Shown here piece by piece: positions 52,922 through 64,000 of a stretch of 64,000 bases of DNA. The number at the start of each line of letters is the position of its first letter. Within the stretch, counting starts at the first letter, position 1. Source of the DNA: Prescottella soli (lineage in GTDB: Bacteria > Actinomycetota > Actinomycetes > Mycobacteriales > Mycobacteriaceae); contig NZ_CP157276.1 of the NCBI RefSeq assembly GCF_040024445.1, positions 372,001 through 436,000 on the forward strand, read 5' to 3'. Position numbers and translations under genes: made by a program. Under the pieces are notes generated by a model. That model searched no databases, was not told where the DNA came from, and was given only the letters and a program-made list of their open reading frames with translations.

Positions 52922-55234
52922 CTACTGACGGCGCAAACGGAGCCGGCTGTAGGTGACGACTGCGAGCACGCAACTGATGAGCACCAGCATGGCGATGCTG
53001 AGCAGCCACCACGATCCGGTGTGCTGCCACAGCGTGTCCGGCTCGGTGCCGGTGGCATTCGTGGCCAGGTCCACCGTCGAGGCGGCGGCCGCGAACCCCC
53101 AACGTGACGGAAACAGCCACGCGACCTGTTCGAGCACGGCGCGTCCGGTGATCGTGATCAATCCTCCGCACATCACCAGCTGCGCCATGATCGTGACCAC
53201 CAGCATCGGCAGCACCTGCTCACTCGAGCGCGCCACCGACGACAACGCCAATCCGACCACGACGCAGCAGCAGGTGGTGGCGGCGATGTCCAGGATCAGT
53301 TCGACGGAGCCCGAGGGGAGCACACTGCCGTGGCCCGGGAAACCCTTGCCCACGAAGACGATCAGCACCATGACCACCGACTGCACGATGCCGGCGGCGC
53401 AGAACACGACGATCTTCGCCGTCAGATACGCGGACGGCAGCAGCCCGGCGGCACGTTCGCGCTGATAGACCATGCGCTCACCGACCAGGTCGCGGATGGT
53501 CAGTGAACAGCCCATGAAGGCGGCGCCGAGAATCAGCACCACCAGGATCTGGGTGAGTTCGCCGGATACGTCGGCACCAGACGGCCCGAACCCGGTGTCG
53601 CCCGGCACGAGCAGGGCCAGGCCACCGAGCACGAAGGGAAGCAGCGACAGGAAGATCAGGTAGCCCCTGTCGGCGCGGATCAGCCGAACCTGGCGGCGGG
53701 CGACGGTGCTGAGCTGTTTGCGCCTCGAGGTGTGCGCGGGAGAGCCGAGCGGCCCGGGTGGGGTCGGTGGTGGCGCCTCCACCACCGGGCGGGTGGCACG
53801 GTACTCGGCGAACACCCCGTCCGGGTCGGATGCGACGCGGGCGAAGATGTCGGCCCAGTCGGTATGGCCGAGCGCGCTCCCGACTCGGTCGGGCGGTCCC
53901 ACGTACGCGGTCTTGCCGCCGGGAGCGAGGAGCAGCACCTGATCGCACATCTCGAGGTACGACAGCGAATGCGTGACGATGACAACGACGCGGCCCGAAT
54001 CGGCGAGGCCGCGCAAGGTCGCCATGATCTGTCGATCGAGCGCGGGGTCGAGACCCGAGGTCGGTTCGTCGAGGATGAGCAGGGAAGGGCCCGTGAGCAA
54101 CTCCAGCGCGACCGATGCGCGTTTGCGTTGCCCGCCGGAGAGGCGATCGACGCGGGTGTCGGCGTGCTCGGTCAGTTGCAGTTCGTCGAGTACCCCTGCG
54201 ATCACCACTTCACGGTCGGCCCGGGTGGTGTCCGGCGGCAGTCTCAGCTCCGCGGCGTAGCCGAGGGCCCTCCGGACGGTCAGCTGCCGATGGACGACGT
54301 CGTCCTGAGGGACCATGCCGATGCGGGAGCGCAGTACCGAATAGTCGGTGTGCACGCTGCGCCCTTCGAATTCGACGACGCCTTCCGTGGGGCCTTCCGA
54401 ACCGGAGATGATCTTGGCGACCGTGGTCTTTCCCGCGCCGGAGGGCCCGATCACCGCGGTGAGACTGCCGGGTCCCGCCGTGAAGGTGACGTCTTCCAGT
54501 AGTCGCCGCCCACCTTCGATGGTGAGTCCGACGCCGTCCACGCGTAGACCGCCGGCGGTCGACGCTGTCGCCTGTCGTGGAACGAGACGGCCTTCCTGCA
54601 CGCTGAAGTCGGTGTTGCCGATGGTGACGACGTCGCCGTCGGTCAGCCGTGCGCGCGTCACCCGGGCACCGCCGACGAACATTCCGTTGACGCTCCCCAA
54701 ATCTTCGATTTCGAGGCCGGACGGCCCATTGTGGACTATCGCGTGACGGCGTGAGGCCAGCACATCCCGGACGACGATGTCGTTGTCGGGGGACCGTCCG
54801 ATCGTGAGGGCTCCCGCCGGGATGGTCTCGCGCGGTGCCGCGGGCGGGGCGATCGAGGCCCCTACGTCGATCGTCGACTCGTCCCATCGACTGCCCACGT
54901 CCCGTCGCGTTGCGTCGGGATCTTCGATCGAGATCCGCACGGTGGGTCCCTCGACCGCGTCACCCAGGCGGACGAGGACGGTGTCCGTGACGGGTACCTT
55001 TTCTCGGCGCTCGCCGTCGACGTAGATCCCGTTCTTGCTGTCGGAGTCGACGAGCTGCCATCCCTCATCCCACCTGAGCCGCGCATGCTCGCGCGACACC
55101 ACAGGATCGACGATCGTGATCTCCAACTGCGGATCCCGGCCGATGCGTACCGCTTTGCCCGCACTGTAGCTTGTGCGGCCGTTTTCGGTCTCGACCACGA
55201 CCCGCGGGTACTCGCTTCCCGTCCAGTCGTCCAT
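52922..55234 (-). CDS. FHA-FHA-ABC transporter (Rv1747-like)
   Basis: A 770-residue fusion of two phosphothreonine-binding FHA domains (about 8-105: VRIGRDPQLEITIVDPVVSREHA, SKNGIYVDG; about 140-225: TIGRSPDNDIVV, GSVNGMFVGG), an ABC ATPase (about 240-460: GPSGAGKTT, LSGGQRKRAS, LLILDEPTSGLDP), and an ABC-2 type membrane part with six helices (about 520-765). This is the layout of M. tuberculosis Rv1747, an exporter linked to cell-envelope components and controlled by Ser/Thr kinases acting on its FHA domains. No kinase gene is next to it here. ATG 55234 has GGAGG eight bases upstream; the GTG six bases before it is too close to that RBS. Confidence 0.92.
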   Translation of the reverse strand: MDDWTGSEYPRVVVETENGRTSYSAGKAVRIGRDPQLEITIVDPVVSREHARLRWDEGWQLVDSDSKNGIYVDGERREKVPVTDTVLVRLGDAVEGPTVRISIEDPDATRRDVGSRWDESTIDVGASIAPPAAPRETIPAGALTIGRSPDNDIVVRDVLASRRHAIVHNGPSGLEIEDLGSVNGMFVGGARVTRARLTDGDVVTIGNTDFSVQEGRLVPRQATASTAGGLRVDGVGLTIEGGRRLLEDVTFTAGPGSLTAVIGPSGAGKTTVAKIISGSEGPTEGVVEFEGRSVHTDYSVLRSRIGMVPQDDVVHRQLTVRRALGYAAELRLPPDTTRADREVVIAGVLDELQLTEHADTRVDRLSGGQRKRASVALELLTGPSLLILDEPTSGLDPALDRQIMATLRGLADSGRVVVIVTHSLSYLEMCDQVLLLAPGGKTAYVGPPDRVGSALGHTDWADIFARVASDPDGVFAEYRATRPVVEAPPPTPPGPLGSPAHTSRRKQLSTVARRQVRLIRADRGYLIFLSLLPFVLGGLALLVPGDTGFGPSGADVSGELTQILVVLILGAAFMGCSLTIRDLVGERMVYQRERAAGLLPSAYLTAKIVVFCAAGIVQSVVMVLIVFVGKGFPGHGSVLPSGSVELILDIAATTCCCVVVGLALSSVARSSEQVLPMLVVTIMAQLVMCGGLITITGRAVLEQVAWLFPSRWGFAAAASTVDLATNATGTEPDTLWQHTGSWWLLSIAMLVLISCVLAVVTYSRLRLRRQ

Positions 55235-55420
55235 CGCCACGGCCTCCGGTCAGCATCAGGCGTAGAGCGTCGACTTCTCCATGGTCGCACGCCCCGGGAT
55301 CCGTCGACAGAACGGTCACTCTCGTATCCACACGGCCGGCACGTGACCACGTCATGATGAGTTTCGTCGACGCGGGGAGTCTGTCTTCTCGTAACACCTC
55401 CTTCGAGAGCGGAGCATCAC

Positions 55421-56062
55421 GTGAGTCAGCTGCTACGGGTCCAGAACTTCAACGTCTCGAGCGACGGCATCGCCTGCGGTAAGAACCAGACCTTCGAGAG
55501 TCCGTTCGGCCTCGACCCCGGTGCGATGTTCACCTGGGCGGGCGCGACGGCGAGCTGGCCCATGCGCACCGATCCCGGCGGCAGCCGCGGCCTGGACGAC
55601 TACTTCACCCGCGACTTCTCCCGCAACATCGGCGCCGAGATCATGGGTCGCAACAAGTTCGGGCCGCAGCGCGGACCGTGGGAGGACCTGGAGTGGGAAG
55701 GCTGGTGGGGTGAGGAGCCGCCGTTCCACACGCCGGTGTTCGTCCTGACCCACCACTCCCGGCCGTCGATCACGCGCGGCGAGACCACGTTCCACTTCGT
55801 GGACGGCGACCCGGCAACGATCCTCGATCAGGCCAAGGACGCGGCGCAGGGCAAGGACGTCCGACTCGGCGGCGGGGTCACCACCATCCGGGAGTTCCTC
55901 GACGCCGACCTCGTCGACACCATGCACGTAGCCGTCTCCCCGATCACGTTCGGTACCGGCTTGCGCCTGTGGGAGAGCCCGGACGAACTGCTCGACCGAT
56001 TCCATCTGGAAACAGTGCCCAGCCCGAGCGGCGTCACGCACCACCTGTTCTGGCGAAAGTAG
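55421..56062 (+). CDS. Dihydrofolate-reductase/RibD-fold protein
   Basis: A 213-residue protein of the RibD C-terminal / dihydrofolate reductase family found widely in actinobacteria. The pattern includes an N-terminal LLRVQNFNVSSDGIACG, the middle MGRNKFGPQRGPW, VFVLTHHSRPSITRGETTFHFVDG, and VRLGGGVTTIREFLDADLVDTMHVAVSPITFGTGLRLW. It probably uses NADPH, but the substrate is unknown and the protein is unlikely to be the housekeeping FolA. Start GTG 55421 follows CGGAGCATCAC. The upstream divergent region shared with the FHA-ABC gene is about 186 bases. It ends in a perfect hairpin shared with cobN. Confidence 0.88.
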   Translation: MSQLLRVQNFNVSSDGIACGKNQTFESPFGLDPGAMFTWAGATASWPMRTDPGGSRGLDDYFTRDFSRNIGAEIMGRNKFGPQRGPWEDLEWEGWWGEEPPFHTPVFVLTHHSRPSITRGETTFHFVDGDPATILDQAKDAAQGKDVRLGGGVTTIREFLDADLVDTMHVAVSPITFGTGLRLWESPDELLDRFHLETVPSPSGVTHHLFWRK

Positions 56063-56066
56063 CGCC

Positions 56067-56099
56067 GTGGGCCTGCTCCGAATCCCGGAGCAGGCCCAC
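56067..56099. terminator. Bidirectional terminator between the reductase gene and cobN
   Basis: Arms 56067-56079 and 56087-56099 pair perfectly over 13 bases around a seven-base loop. It starts four bases after one stop codon and ends 13 bases before the other, so it can serve both convergent genes. Confidence 0.8.
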
Positions 56100-56112
56100 C
56101 GCCTACGTCGGC

Positions 56113-59712
<3,600 letters not shown>

Positions 59713-59769
59713 TGGTGCAGCCTTTCCGGGGTTTCGCGCCCCACGGCAGGGTTCGAGCAAGTCGGGACT

Positions 59770-59885
59770 CGTCGAAGCGGTTCGGGCGGCGGAAGAGGGT
59801 CTGACTTTCACAGTGGCGCGACCGTCCGGAATCTCACCGGCTTCCTCATCCTGCCGCGGTCGCCGGTGATCCTACCGGTCACGCG
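59770..59885 (-). ncRNA. Cobalamin riboswitch upstream of cobN
   Basis: On the minus strand the region contains, in order, GGAAGCCGGTGAGATTCCGG, ACGGTCGCGCCACTGT (the B12 box) and GTCAGACCC. These match the conserved core of actinobacterial cobalamin riboswitches. Between it and the cobN start lies GGGG-CGCGAAA-CCCC, a hairpin ending just before the GGAAAGG ribosome-binding site, so the likely control is access of the ribosome. The edges are approximate. It should turn cobN off when cobalamin is plentiful. Confidence 0.9.
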
Positions 59886-59911
59886 CGTGCGCACCGACCG
59901 CCGCACTTCTC

Positions 59912-59917
59912 TAGCCT
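59912..59917 (+). promoter_or_regulatory. -10 box TAGCCT before cobG
   Basis: TAGCCT ends six bases before GTG 59924. There is no RBS, so the cobG transcript is probably leaderless and cannot carry a riboswitch of its own. Confidence 0.55.
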
Positions 59918-59923
59918 GGACAC

Positions 59924-61063
59924 GTGCCATCTCCACGCTCCGGCCCGGACAAGTGTCCGGGTGCTCTCCAGGTTCACGAGGCCGCCGACGGTCCCCTCGC
60001 CCGCGTCCGCCTGCCCGGCGGAGTGATCACGTCGCAGCAGCTCCAGGCCTTGGCCGAGGCCGCCCGCGATCTCGGCAACGGTGAGATCGAACTGACCTCC
60101 CGGGGGAACCTGCAGCTGCGTGCGGTGAGCGACCCGGACGAGTTCGCCCGACGGATCGCCGACGCCGGGCTGCTGCCGTCGACCACCCACGAGCGGGTGC
60201 GCAACATCCTCGCCTCCCCGCTGTCCGGCCGGATCGGCGGATTCGCCGACGTCCGCGGCCTGGTCGACGACCTCGACCGGGCGCTGTGCGCCGATCCGGC
60301 GCTGGCCGCGCTGCCCGGCCGCACGTTGTTCACGATCGACGACGGCCGCGGCGACATCTCGGGCCTGCGCGGCGACTTCGGTGTCCACGCGCTCGACGAC
60401 GGCCGGTTCGCGCTGGTCCTCGCCGGTGAGGACACCGGCGCCCGGCTCGCGGAGGCGAAGGCGGTCGACGTGCTGCTGGCGGCGGCGCGCACGTTCGCCG
60501 AGATCCGTGGCGACGCGTGGCGGCTCAGCGAGGTGCCGGGCGGCACCGAGCGCGTACTGGCTCACCTCGGGCTCGAGTACGGCAACCCGGTGGGCCTGCC
60601 CGCCGCGGTCGAACGCGGCCCGATCGGCTGGCTCGACCAGCCCCACGGCGGCGTCACGCTCGCCGCCGGTCTTGCGTTCGGCACGCTCCCGGCCCGACTC
60701 GCGGAGTTCCTCGCCGCCGTCGAGAAGCCGATCGTCGTCACACCGTGGCGGTCGGTGCTGCTGCCGGACCTCGAGGAGTGGGCCGCCGAGCAGGTGGTTC
60801 GGGTGCTGGCGCCGATGGGCCTGATCTTCGACGAGAACTCGCCGTATCTGCAGGTCAGCGCGTGTGCGGGACAGCCGGGTTGCGCCAAGTCGCACACCGA
60901 CGTGCGGGCCGACGCCCGGGAGGCCATCGAGAACGACGACCTGCCGGCCGACGGCCGTCAGCACTGGTCCGGGTGCGATCGCAAGTGCGGTCGCCCACGC
61001 GGCGAGGTAACAGACGTGGTCGCCGACCCCGACGGTTACCGGGTGGAAAACGGGTCGTCGTGA
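59924..61063 (+). CDS. cobG: Precorrin-3B synthase CobG
   Basis: A 379-residue member of the nitrite/sulfite reductase-like family that oxidises precorrin-3A to precorrin-3B in aerobic cobalamin synthesis. Seen: two ferredoxin-like half repeats, the [12 protein letters not shown] motif, and the C-terminal [4Fe-4S] Cys pattern [17 protein letters not shown] with [11 protein letters not shown]. The GTG start six bases after a TAGCCT box, without an RBS, marks a probable leaderless mRNA. The gene is followed at 20 bases by cobH and is divergent from cobN, with about 210 bases between them that contain the cobN riboswitch. Confidence 0.95.
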   Translation: MPSPRSGPDKCPGALQVHEAADGPLARVRLPGGVITSQQLQALAEAARDLGNGEIELTSRGNLQLRAVSDPDEFARRIADAGLLPSTTHERVRNILASPLSGRIGGFADVRGLVDDLDRALCADPALAALPGRTLFTIDDGRGDISGLRGDFGVHALDDGRFALVLAGEDTGARLAEAKAVDVLLAAARTFAEIRGDAWRLSEVPGGTERVLAHLGLEYGNPVGLPAAVERGPIGWLDQPHGGVTLAAGLAFGTLPARLAEFLAAVEKPIVVTPWRSVLLPDLEEWAAEQVVRVLAPMGLIFDENSPYLQVSACAGQPGCAKSHTDVRADAREAIENDDLPADGRQHWSGCDRKCGRPRGEVTDVVADPDGYRVENGSS

Positions 61064-61069
61064 TGCCTC

Positions 61070-61075
61070 TATCGT
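61070..61075 (+). promoter_or_regulatory. -10 box TATCGT before cobH
   Basis: TATCGT ends seven bases before ATG 61083, so cobH-cobIJ may have an internal leaderless promoter besides the cobG one. It overlaps the alternative GTG at 61074. Confidence 0.45.
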
Positions 61076-61082
61076 GTGGCGC

Positions 61083-61709
61083 ATGATCGACTACATCCGC
61101 GACGGTGCGGAGATTTATCGCCAGTCCTTCGCAACCATCCGCGCCGAGGCGGACCTCGCCCGGTTCCCCGCCGACGTCTCGCAGGCGGTCGTCCGGATGA
61201 TCCACGCGAGCGGTCAGGTCGATCTGGTCGACGACGTCGCGTTCACCCCGAACGTGGTCGCCGACGCCCGCGAGGCGCTGCGCCGCGGCGCGCCGATCCT
61301 GTGCGACGCGAAGATGGTCGCCGCCGGTGTCACCCGCAAGCGTCTCCCCCGCGACAACGACGTGCTGTGCATGCTCGACGATCCGCGAGTTCCGGTGCTG
61401 GCCAAGGCAATCGACAACACCCGCTCGGCCGCGGCGCTGGAGTTGTGGGGCGACAAGCTCGACGGTGCGGTCGTCGCGATCGGCAACGCGCCCACCGCGT
61501 TGTTTCATCTGCTGAACCTCATCGAGGCCGGCGCGCCGCGGCCCGCCGCGATCGTCGGCGGACCCGTCGGTTTCATCGGTGCGGCCGAGTCCAAGGAAGC
61601 GCTGATCGAGCATCCCGCCGGCCTCGAGTACCTGGTGGTGCGGGGACGCCGGGGTGGCAGCGCGATCACCGCGGCCGCCCTCAACGCGATTGCGAGCGAG
61701 ATCGAATGA
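61083..61709 (+). CDS. cobH: Precorrin-8X methylmutase CobH
   Basis: A 208-residue enzyme that moves the C11 methyl group to C12, giving hydrogenobyrinic acid. Seen: [20 protein letters not shown], the catalytic His in [45 protein letters not shown] and [17 protein letters not shown]. The length is normal. The ATG at 61083 is chosen over the GTG at 61074, because family members begin MIDYIRD and the GTG overlaps a -10 box. The stop overlaps the start of cobIJ as ATGA, so the two are coupled. Confidence 0.95.
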   Translation: MIDYIRDGAEIYRQSFATIRAEADLARFPADVSQAVVRMIHASGQVDLVDDVAFTPNVVADAREALRRGAPILCDAKMVAAGVTRKRLPRDNDVLCMLDDPRVPVLAKAIDNTRSAAALELWGDKLDGAVVAIGNAPTALFHLLNLIEAGAPRPAAIVGGPVGFIGAAESKEALIEHPAGLEYLVVRGRRGGSAITAAALNAIASEIE

Positions 61710-63196
61710 GCGCCGCCGGCAAGTTGTGGGGCGTCGGCATCGGACCCGGCGACCCGGAGTTGATGACGGTCAAGGCCGCCCGCGTGATCGGCGAGGCCGA
61801 CGTCGTCGCCTTCCACAGTGCCCGGCACGGGCGCAGCATCTCGCGCGGGGTCGCCGCCCCGTACATGCGGGAGGGCCAGATCGAGGAACACCTGGTGTAC
61901 CCGGTCACCACCGAGACGATCGACCATCCCGGCGGCTACCAGGGCGCGATGGACGAGTTCTACGAGCAGGCCGCCGAGCGCCTGGCCGCGCATCTCGAGG
62001 CCGGCCGCAGCGTCGCGCTCCTCGCCGCCGGCGATCCGCTGTTCTACAGCTCGTACATGCACATGCACAAGCGTCTGGCCGACCGGTTCGAGGCCGAGGT
62101 CATCCCCGGCGTCACCGCCGTCAGCGCCGCGTCCGCCGCCCTGGCCGAGCCGCTGGTCGAGGGCGAGGAGGTGCTGACGGTCCTGCCCGGCACCCTGCCG
62201 CAGGACGAGCTGACCCGACGCCTGCGCGAGACCGACGCCGCCGCGATCATGAAGCTCGGCCGCACGTATCCCGCGGTGCGCCAGGCGCTGAAGGACTCCG
62301 GGCGGATCGACGAGGCCTACTACGTCGAGCGTGCCAGCACCGACCGGCAGCGGGTCGCCGCGGCCGACGAGGTCGACGACGCCGACGTGCCGTACTTCTC
62401 GATCGCCATCGTGCCCAGCCCCGTGAACAACCGCGTCGAGCCCGAGCCTGCGCGCGGTGAGGTGGTCGTCGTCGGACTCGGACCGGGCGACCAGGCCTGG
62501 ACCACGCCGGAGGTCCGGCAGGAACTCGCCCGCGCGACCGACCTGGTCGGATACACCACGTACATCGACCGGGTCCCGGCCCGGCCCGGTCAGCGCCGAC
62601 ACGCCAGCGACAACCGCGTCGAGGCCGAGCGGGCCGCGATGGCACTGGACATGGCGAAGCGCGGCGCGCGGGTCGCGGTCGTCTCGTCCGGCGATCCCGG
62701 CGTGTTCGCGATGGCCGCCGCCGTGCTCGAGGTCGCCGCCGAGGAGCAGTGGCAGGACGTCCCGGTCCGGATCCTGCCCGGCATGACCGCCGCCAACGCC
62801 GTCGCGAGCCGCGTCGGTGCCCCGCTGGGCCACGACTACGCGATGCTCTCGCTGTCGGATCGGCTCAAGCCGTGGGACATCGTCGCCAAGCGCGTGTCCG
62901 CCGTCGCGAGCGCCGACATGGCGTTCGCCGTCTACAACCCGGCGTCCAAGTCCCGCACGTGGCAGGTCGCCGCGATGCGCGACCTGGTGCTCGAGCACCG
63001 CTCCCCCGACACCCCGGTGATCATCGGCCGCGACATCGCCGGGCCGCAGGAGTCGATCAAGATCGTGCGACTCGCCGATCTCGATCCCGCGGACGTCGAC
63101 ATGCGGTGCCTGCTGATCGTCGGGTCGTCGCAGACGACCGTCGTCGAGAGCGCGACCGGGACAACGGTGTTCACGCCGCGGCACTACCCGGCCTGA
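61706..63196 (+). CDS. cobIJ: CobIJ fusion: precorrin-2 C20- and precorrin-3B C17-methyltransferase
   Basis: A 496-residue fusion of two SAM-dependent corrin methyltransferases. The first half (about 1-240) begins [16 protein letters not shown] and holds [16 protein letters not shown] and [19 protein letters not shown], as in CobI. The second (about 250-490) begins [19 protein letters not shown] and holds [45 protein letters not shown] and [12 protein letters not shown], as in CobJ. The order of reactions is C20 methylation, then (after CobG) C17 methylation and ring contraction. Such fusions are usual in mycobacteria and Rhodococcus. It ends at a strong hairpin. Confidence 0.96.
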   Translation: MSAAGKLWGVGIGPGDPELMTVKAARVIGEADVVAFHSARHGRSISRGVAAPYMREGQIEEHLVYPVTTETIDHPGGYQGAMDEFYEQAAERLAAHLEAGRSVALLAAGDPLFYSSYMHMHKRLADRFEAEVIPGVTAVSAASAALAEPLVEGEEVLTVLPGTLPQDELTRRLRETDAAAIMKLGRTYPAVRQALKDSGRIDEAYYVERASTDRQRVAAADEVDDADVPYFSIAIVPSPVNNRVEPEPARGEVVVVGLGPGDQAWTTPEVRQELARATDLVGYTTYIDRVPARPGQRRHASDNRVEAERAAMALDMAKRGARVAVVSSGDPGVFAMAAAVLEVAAEEQWQDVPVRILPGMTAANAVASRVGAPLGHDYAMLSLSDRLKPWDIVAKRVSAVASADMAFAVYNPASKSRTWQVAAMRDLVLEHRSPDTPVIIGRDIAGPQESIKIVRLADLDPADVDMRCLLIVGSSQTTVVESATGTTVFTPRHYPA

Positions 63197-63215
63197 CGGT
63201 ACGGCGCCACCCCTT

Positions 63216-63266
63216 ACGGGAGTTCACGACACGCTTACGGTCTGATCGCGTGCCGTGAACTCCCGT
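63216..63266. terminator. Long hairpin, bidirectional terminator after cobIJ
   Basis: Arms 63216-63234 and 63248-63266 pair over 19 bases with one mismatch, around a 13-base loop. It lies 20 bases after cobIJ and 20 bases before the end of the convergent gene. Confidence 0.75.
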
Positions 63267-63286
63267 TCGGTGGTGGTAGGCGCGGA

Positions 63287-63988
63287 TCAGCTGTCGGGCT
63301 CGGTCGGAAGCGGGTTGACGGTATCGCCGTCCCAGGTCAGCGATTGGTCGGTTCGCGCCGGAAGGGCTTCCAGATCCGCGTCGGCAAGGACCGCGTCAAT
63401 GCAATCTTCGGAAGCACCGAGGTAGGTGGTCATCAGGTCGACGTCCGTTGCCACGCACCAGGCGCGGTCGTCGGGCCACCACAGGTGTGCGCTCATCCCT
63501 ACCGGAAACCGTCGTGTCGCGCCGAACTGGGTGTCCGCCATGTCCAGGGTTCCCGCGAACAGGACCATATCCCGCCCCGGCATAGGAAGCCGTTGGTAGT
63601 CGGATGGTGCGCAGACGTGACCGGAGCCCTCCCAGTGCCCGAACCAGCAGGTTGCGGATGTGCCGGTGAAACGCCTCAGGATCGTGGTCAGAGCGCGGGC
63701 GGTCGCCGGCGGCAGCGATCCCTGGGTTGGATCGTCATCCCACACTCCGGGCTGACCCAGGGTGTCCCAAGAGCCGACGATCGAGCCCCATTCCATGACC
63801 GGATGCGCCGCAGTACCGTTCGCGGCCGCAACGTCAGCCCAGCGCACGGTCCGGCCGCCGGCCGTCGCTGCCGGATGGAAGATGCGTGCGTATGCCGGGT
63901 AGTCCGGCGGAAGCAGCGATGCGATCGTGTGATCGAAGCCGTGCACCCGGTTCACGATCCACTGCCCGGCATCGACTTCGGGAACCAT
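63287..63988 (-). CDS. Protein of unknown function, possibly cut by the window edge
   Basis: A 233-residue soluble protein rich in Trp and Asp (VDAGQWIVNRVHGFDHTIASLLPPDYPAYARIFHPA, VRWADVAAANG, CWFGHWEGSG, AHLWWPDDRAWCVATDVDLMTTYLG). This pattern recurs in uncharacterised actinobacterial proteins of about 220-250 residues. No catalytic motif or signal peptide is seen. The frame stays open from the ATG at 63988 to the window edge, so the true start may be further upstream. The C-terminus (DSLTWDGDTVN-like) is complete. Function unknown. Confidence 0.75.
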   Translation of the reverse strand: MVPEVDAGQWIVNRVHGFDHTIASLLPPDYPAYARIFHPAATAGGRTVRWADVAAANGTAAHPVMEWGSIVGSWDTLGQPGVWDDDPTQGSLPPATARALTTILRRFTGTSATCWFGHWEGSGHVCAPSDYQRLPMPGRDMVLFAGTLDMADTQFGATRRFPVGMSAHLWWPDDRAWCVATDVDLMTTYLGASEDCIDAVLADADLEALPARTDQSLTWDGDTVNPLPTEPDS

Positions 63989-64000
63989 GAGAAGGCCGCG

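Overview
The window is about 64 kb of very GC-rich DNA. Gene content points to a mycolic-acid actinomycete, most probably Rhodococcus or a close Nocardiaceae relative: separate Lnt and Ppm1 genes, F420-type oxidoreductases, an Rv1747-like FHA-ABC protein, a CobIJ fusion, DUF1876 and DUF6191 proteins, many GTG starts and many apparently leaderless promoters. The genus is inferred from these families; no database was searched.

Layout. (1) 1-2.2 kb: small genes (a 42-residue disordered ORF, a two-helix membrane protein, a DUF1876 protein, a secreted glycine-rich protein) with a possible stress-sigma promoter. (2) 2.3-29.7 kb: one 8,971-residue nonribosomal peptide synthetase (NRPS), preceded on the same strand by its MbtH helper. 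I read it as C(starter)-C(half)-A-T / C-A-T / C-A-T-E / C-A-T / C-A-T-E / C-A-T / C-A-T-TE, a seven-residue assembly line. By eye the second A domain has the EntF serine code and the fifth the threonine code; the other five are unassigned. (3) 29.9-34.4 kb: an fxsA - amidohydrolase - lnt - ppm1 run for envelope and lipoprotein biology. (4) 34.6-40.1 kb: a secreted protein, a membrane protein, a NarL-type two-component pair, small unknown proteins, and a cadD-like gene broken by a frameshift. (5) 40.2-46.6 kb: TldD/TldE protease pair, YchJ-like protein, F420-type luciferase-like oxidoreductase, lipase maturation factor, and a secreted protein. (6) 46.7-55.2 kb: AraC regulator with a UvrA-like resistance ATPase, a lone tyrosine recombinase, a split-barrel flavin/F420 protein, a Tat-exported phosphatase, and an FHA-FHA-ABC exporter. 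(7) 55.4-64 kb: a RibD/DHFR-fold reductase and a cobalamin locus (cobN with a cobalamin riboswitch, divergent from cobG-cobH-cobIJ), then an unknown protein at the edge.

How it fits together. The NRPS and MbtH form a very lean pathway: no transporter, acyl ligase, PPTase or regulator is adjacent, so these must come from elsewhere in the genome. The N-terminal C domain with no loading A-T in front suggests an acyl or aryl starter, and the C-terminal thioesterase suggests hydrolysis or cyclisation, possibly onto the Ser or Thr hydroxyl. The cobalamin genes supply the middle of aerobic corrin synthesis and cobalt insertion. No rRNA, tRNA, CRISPR array or insertion sequence was recognised.
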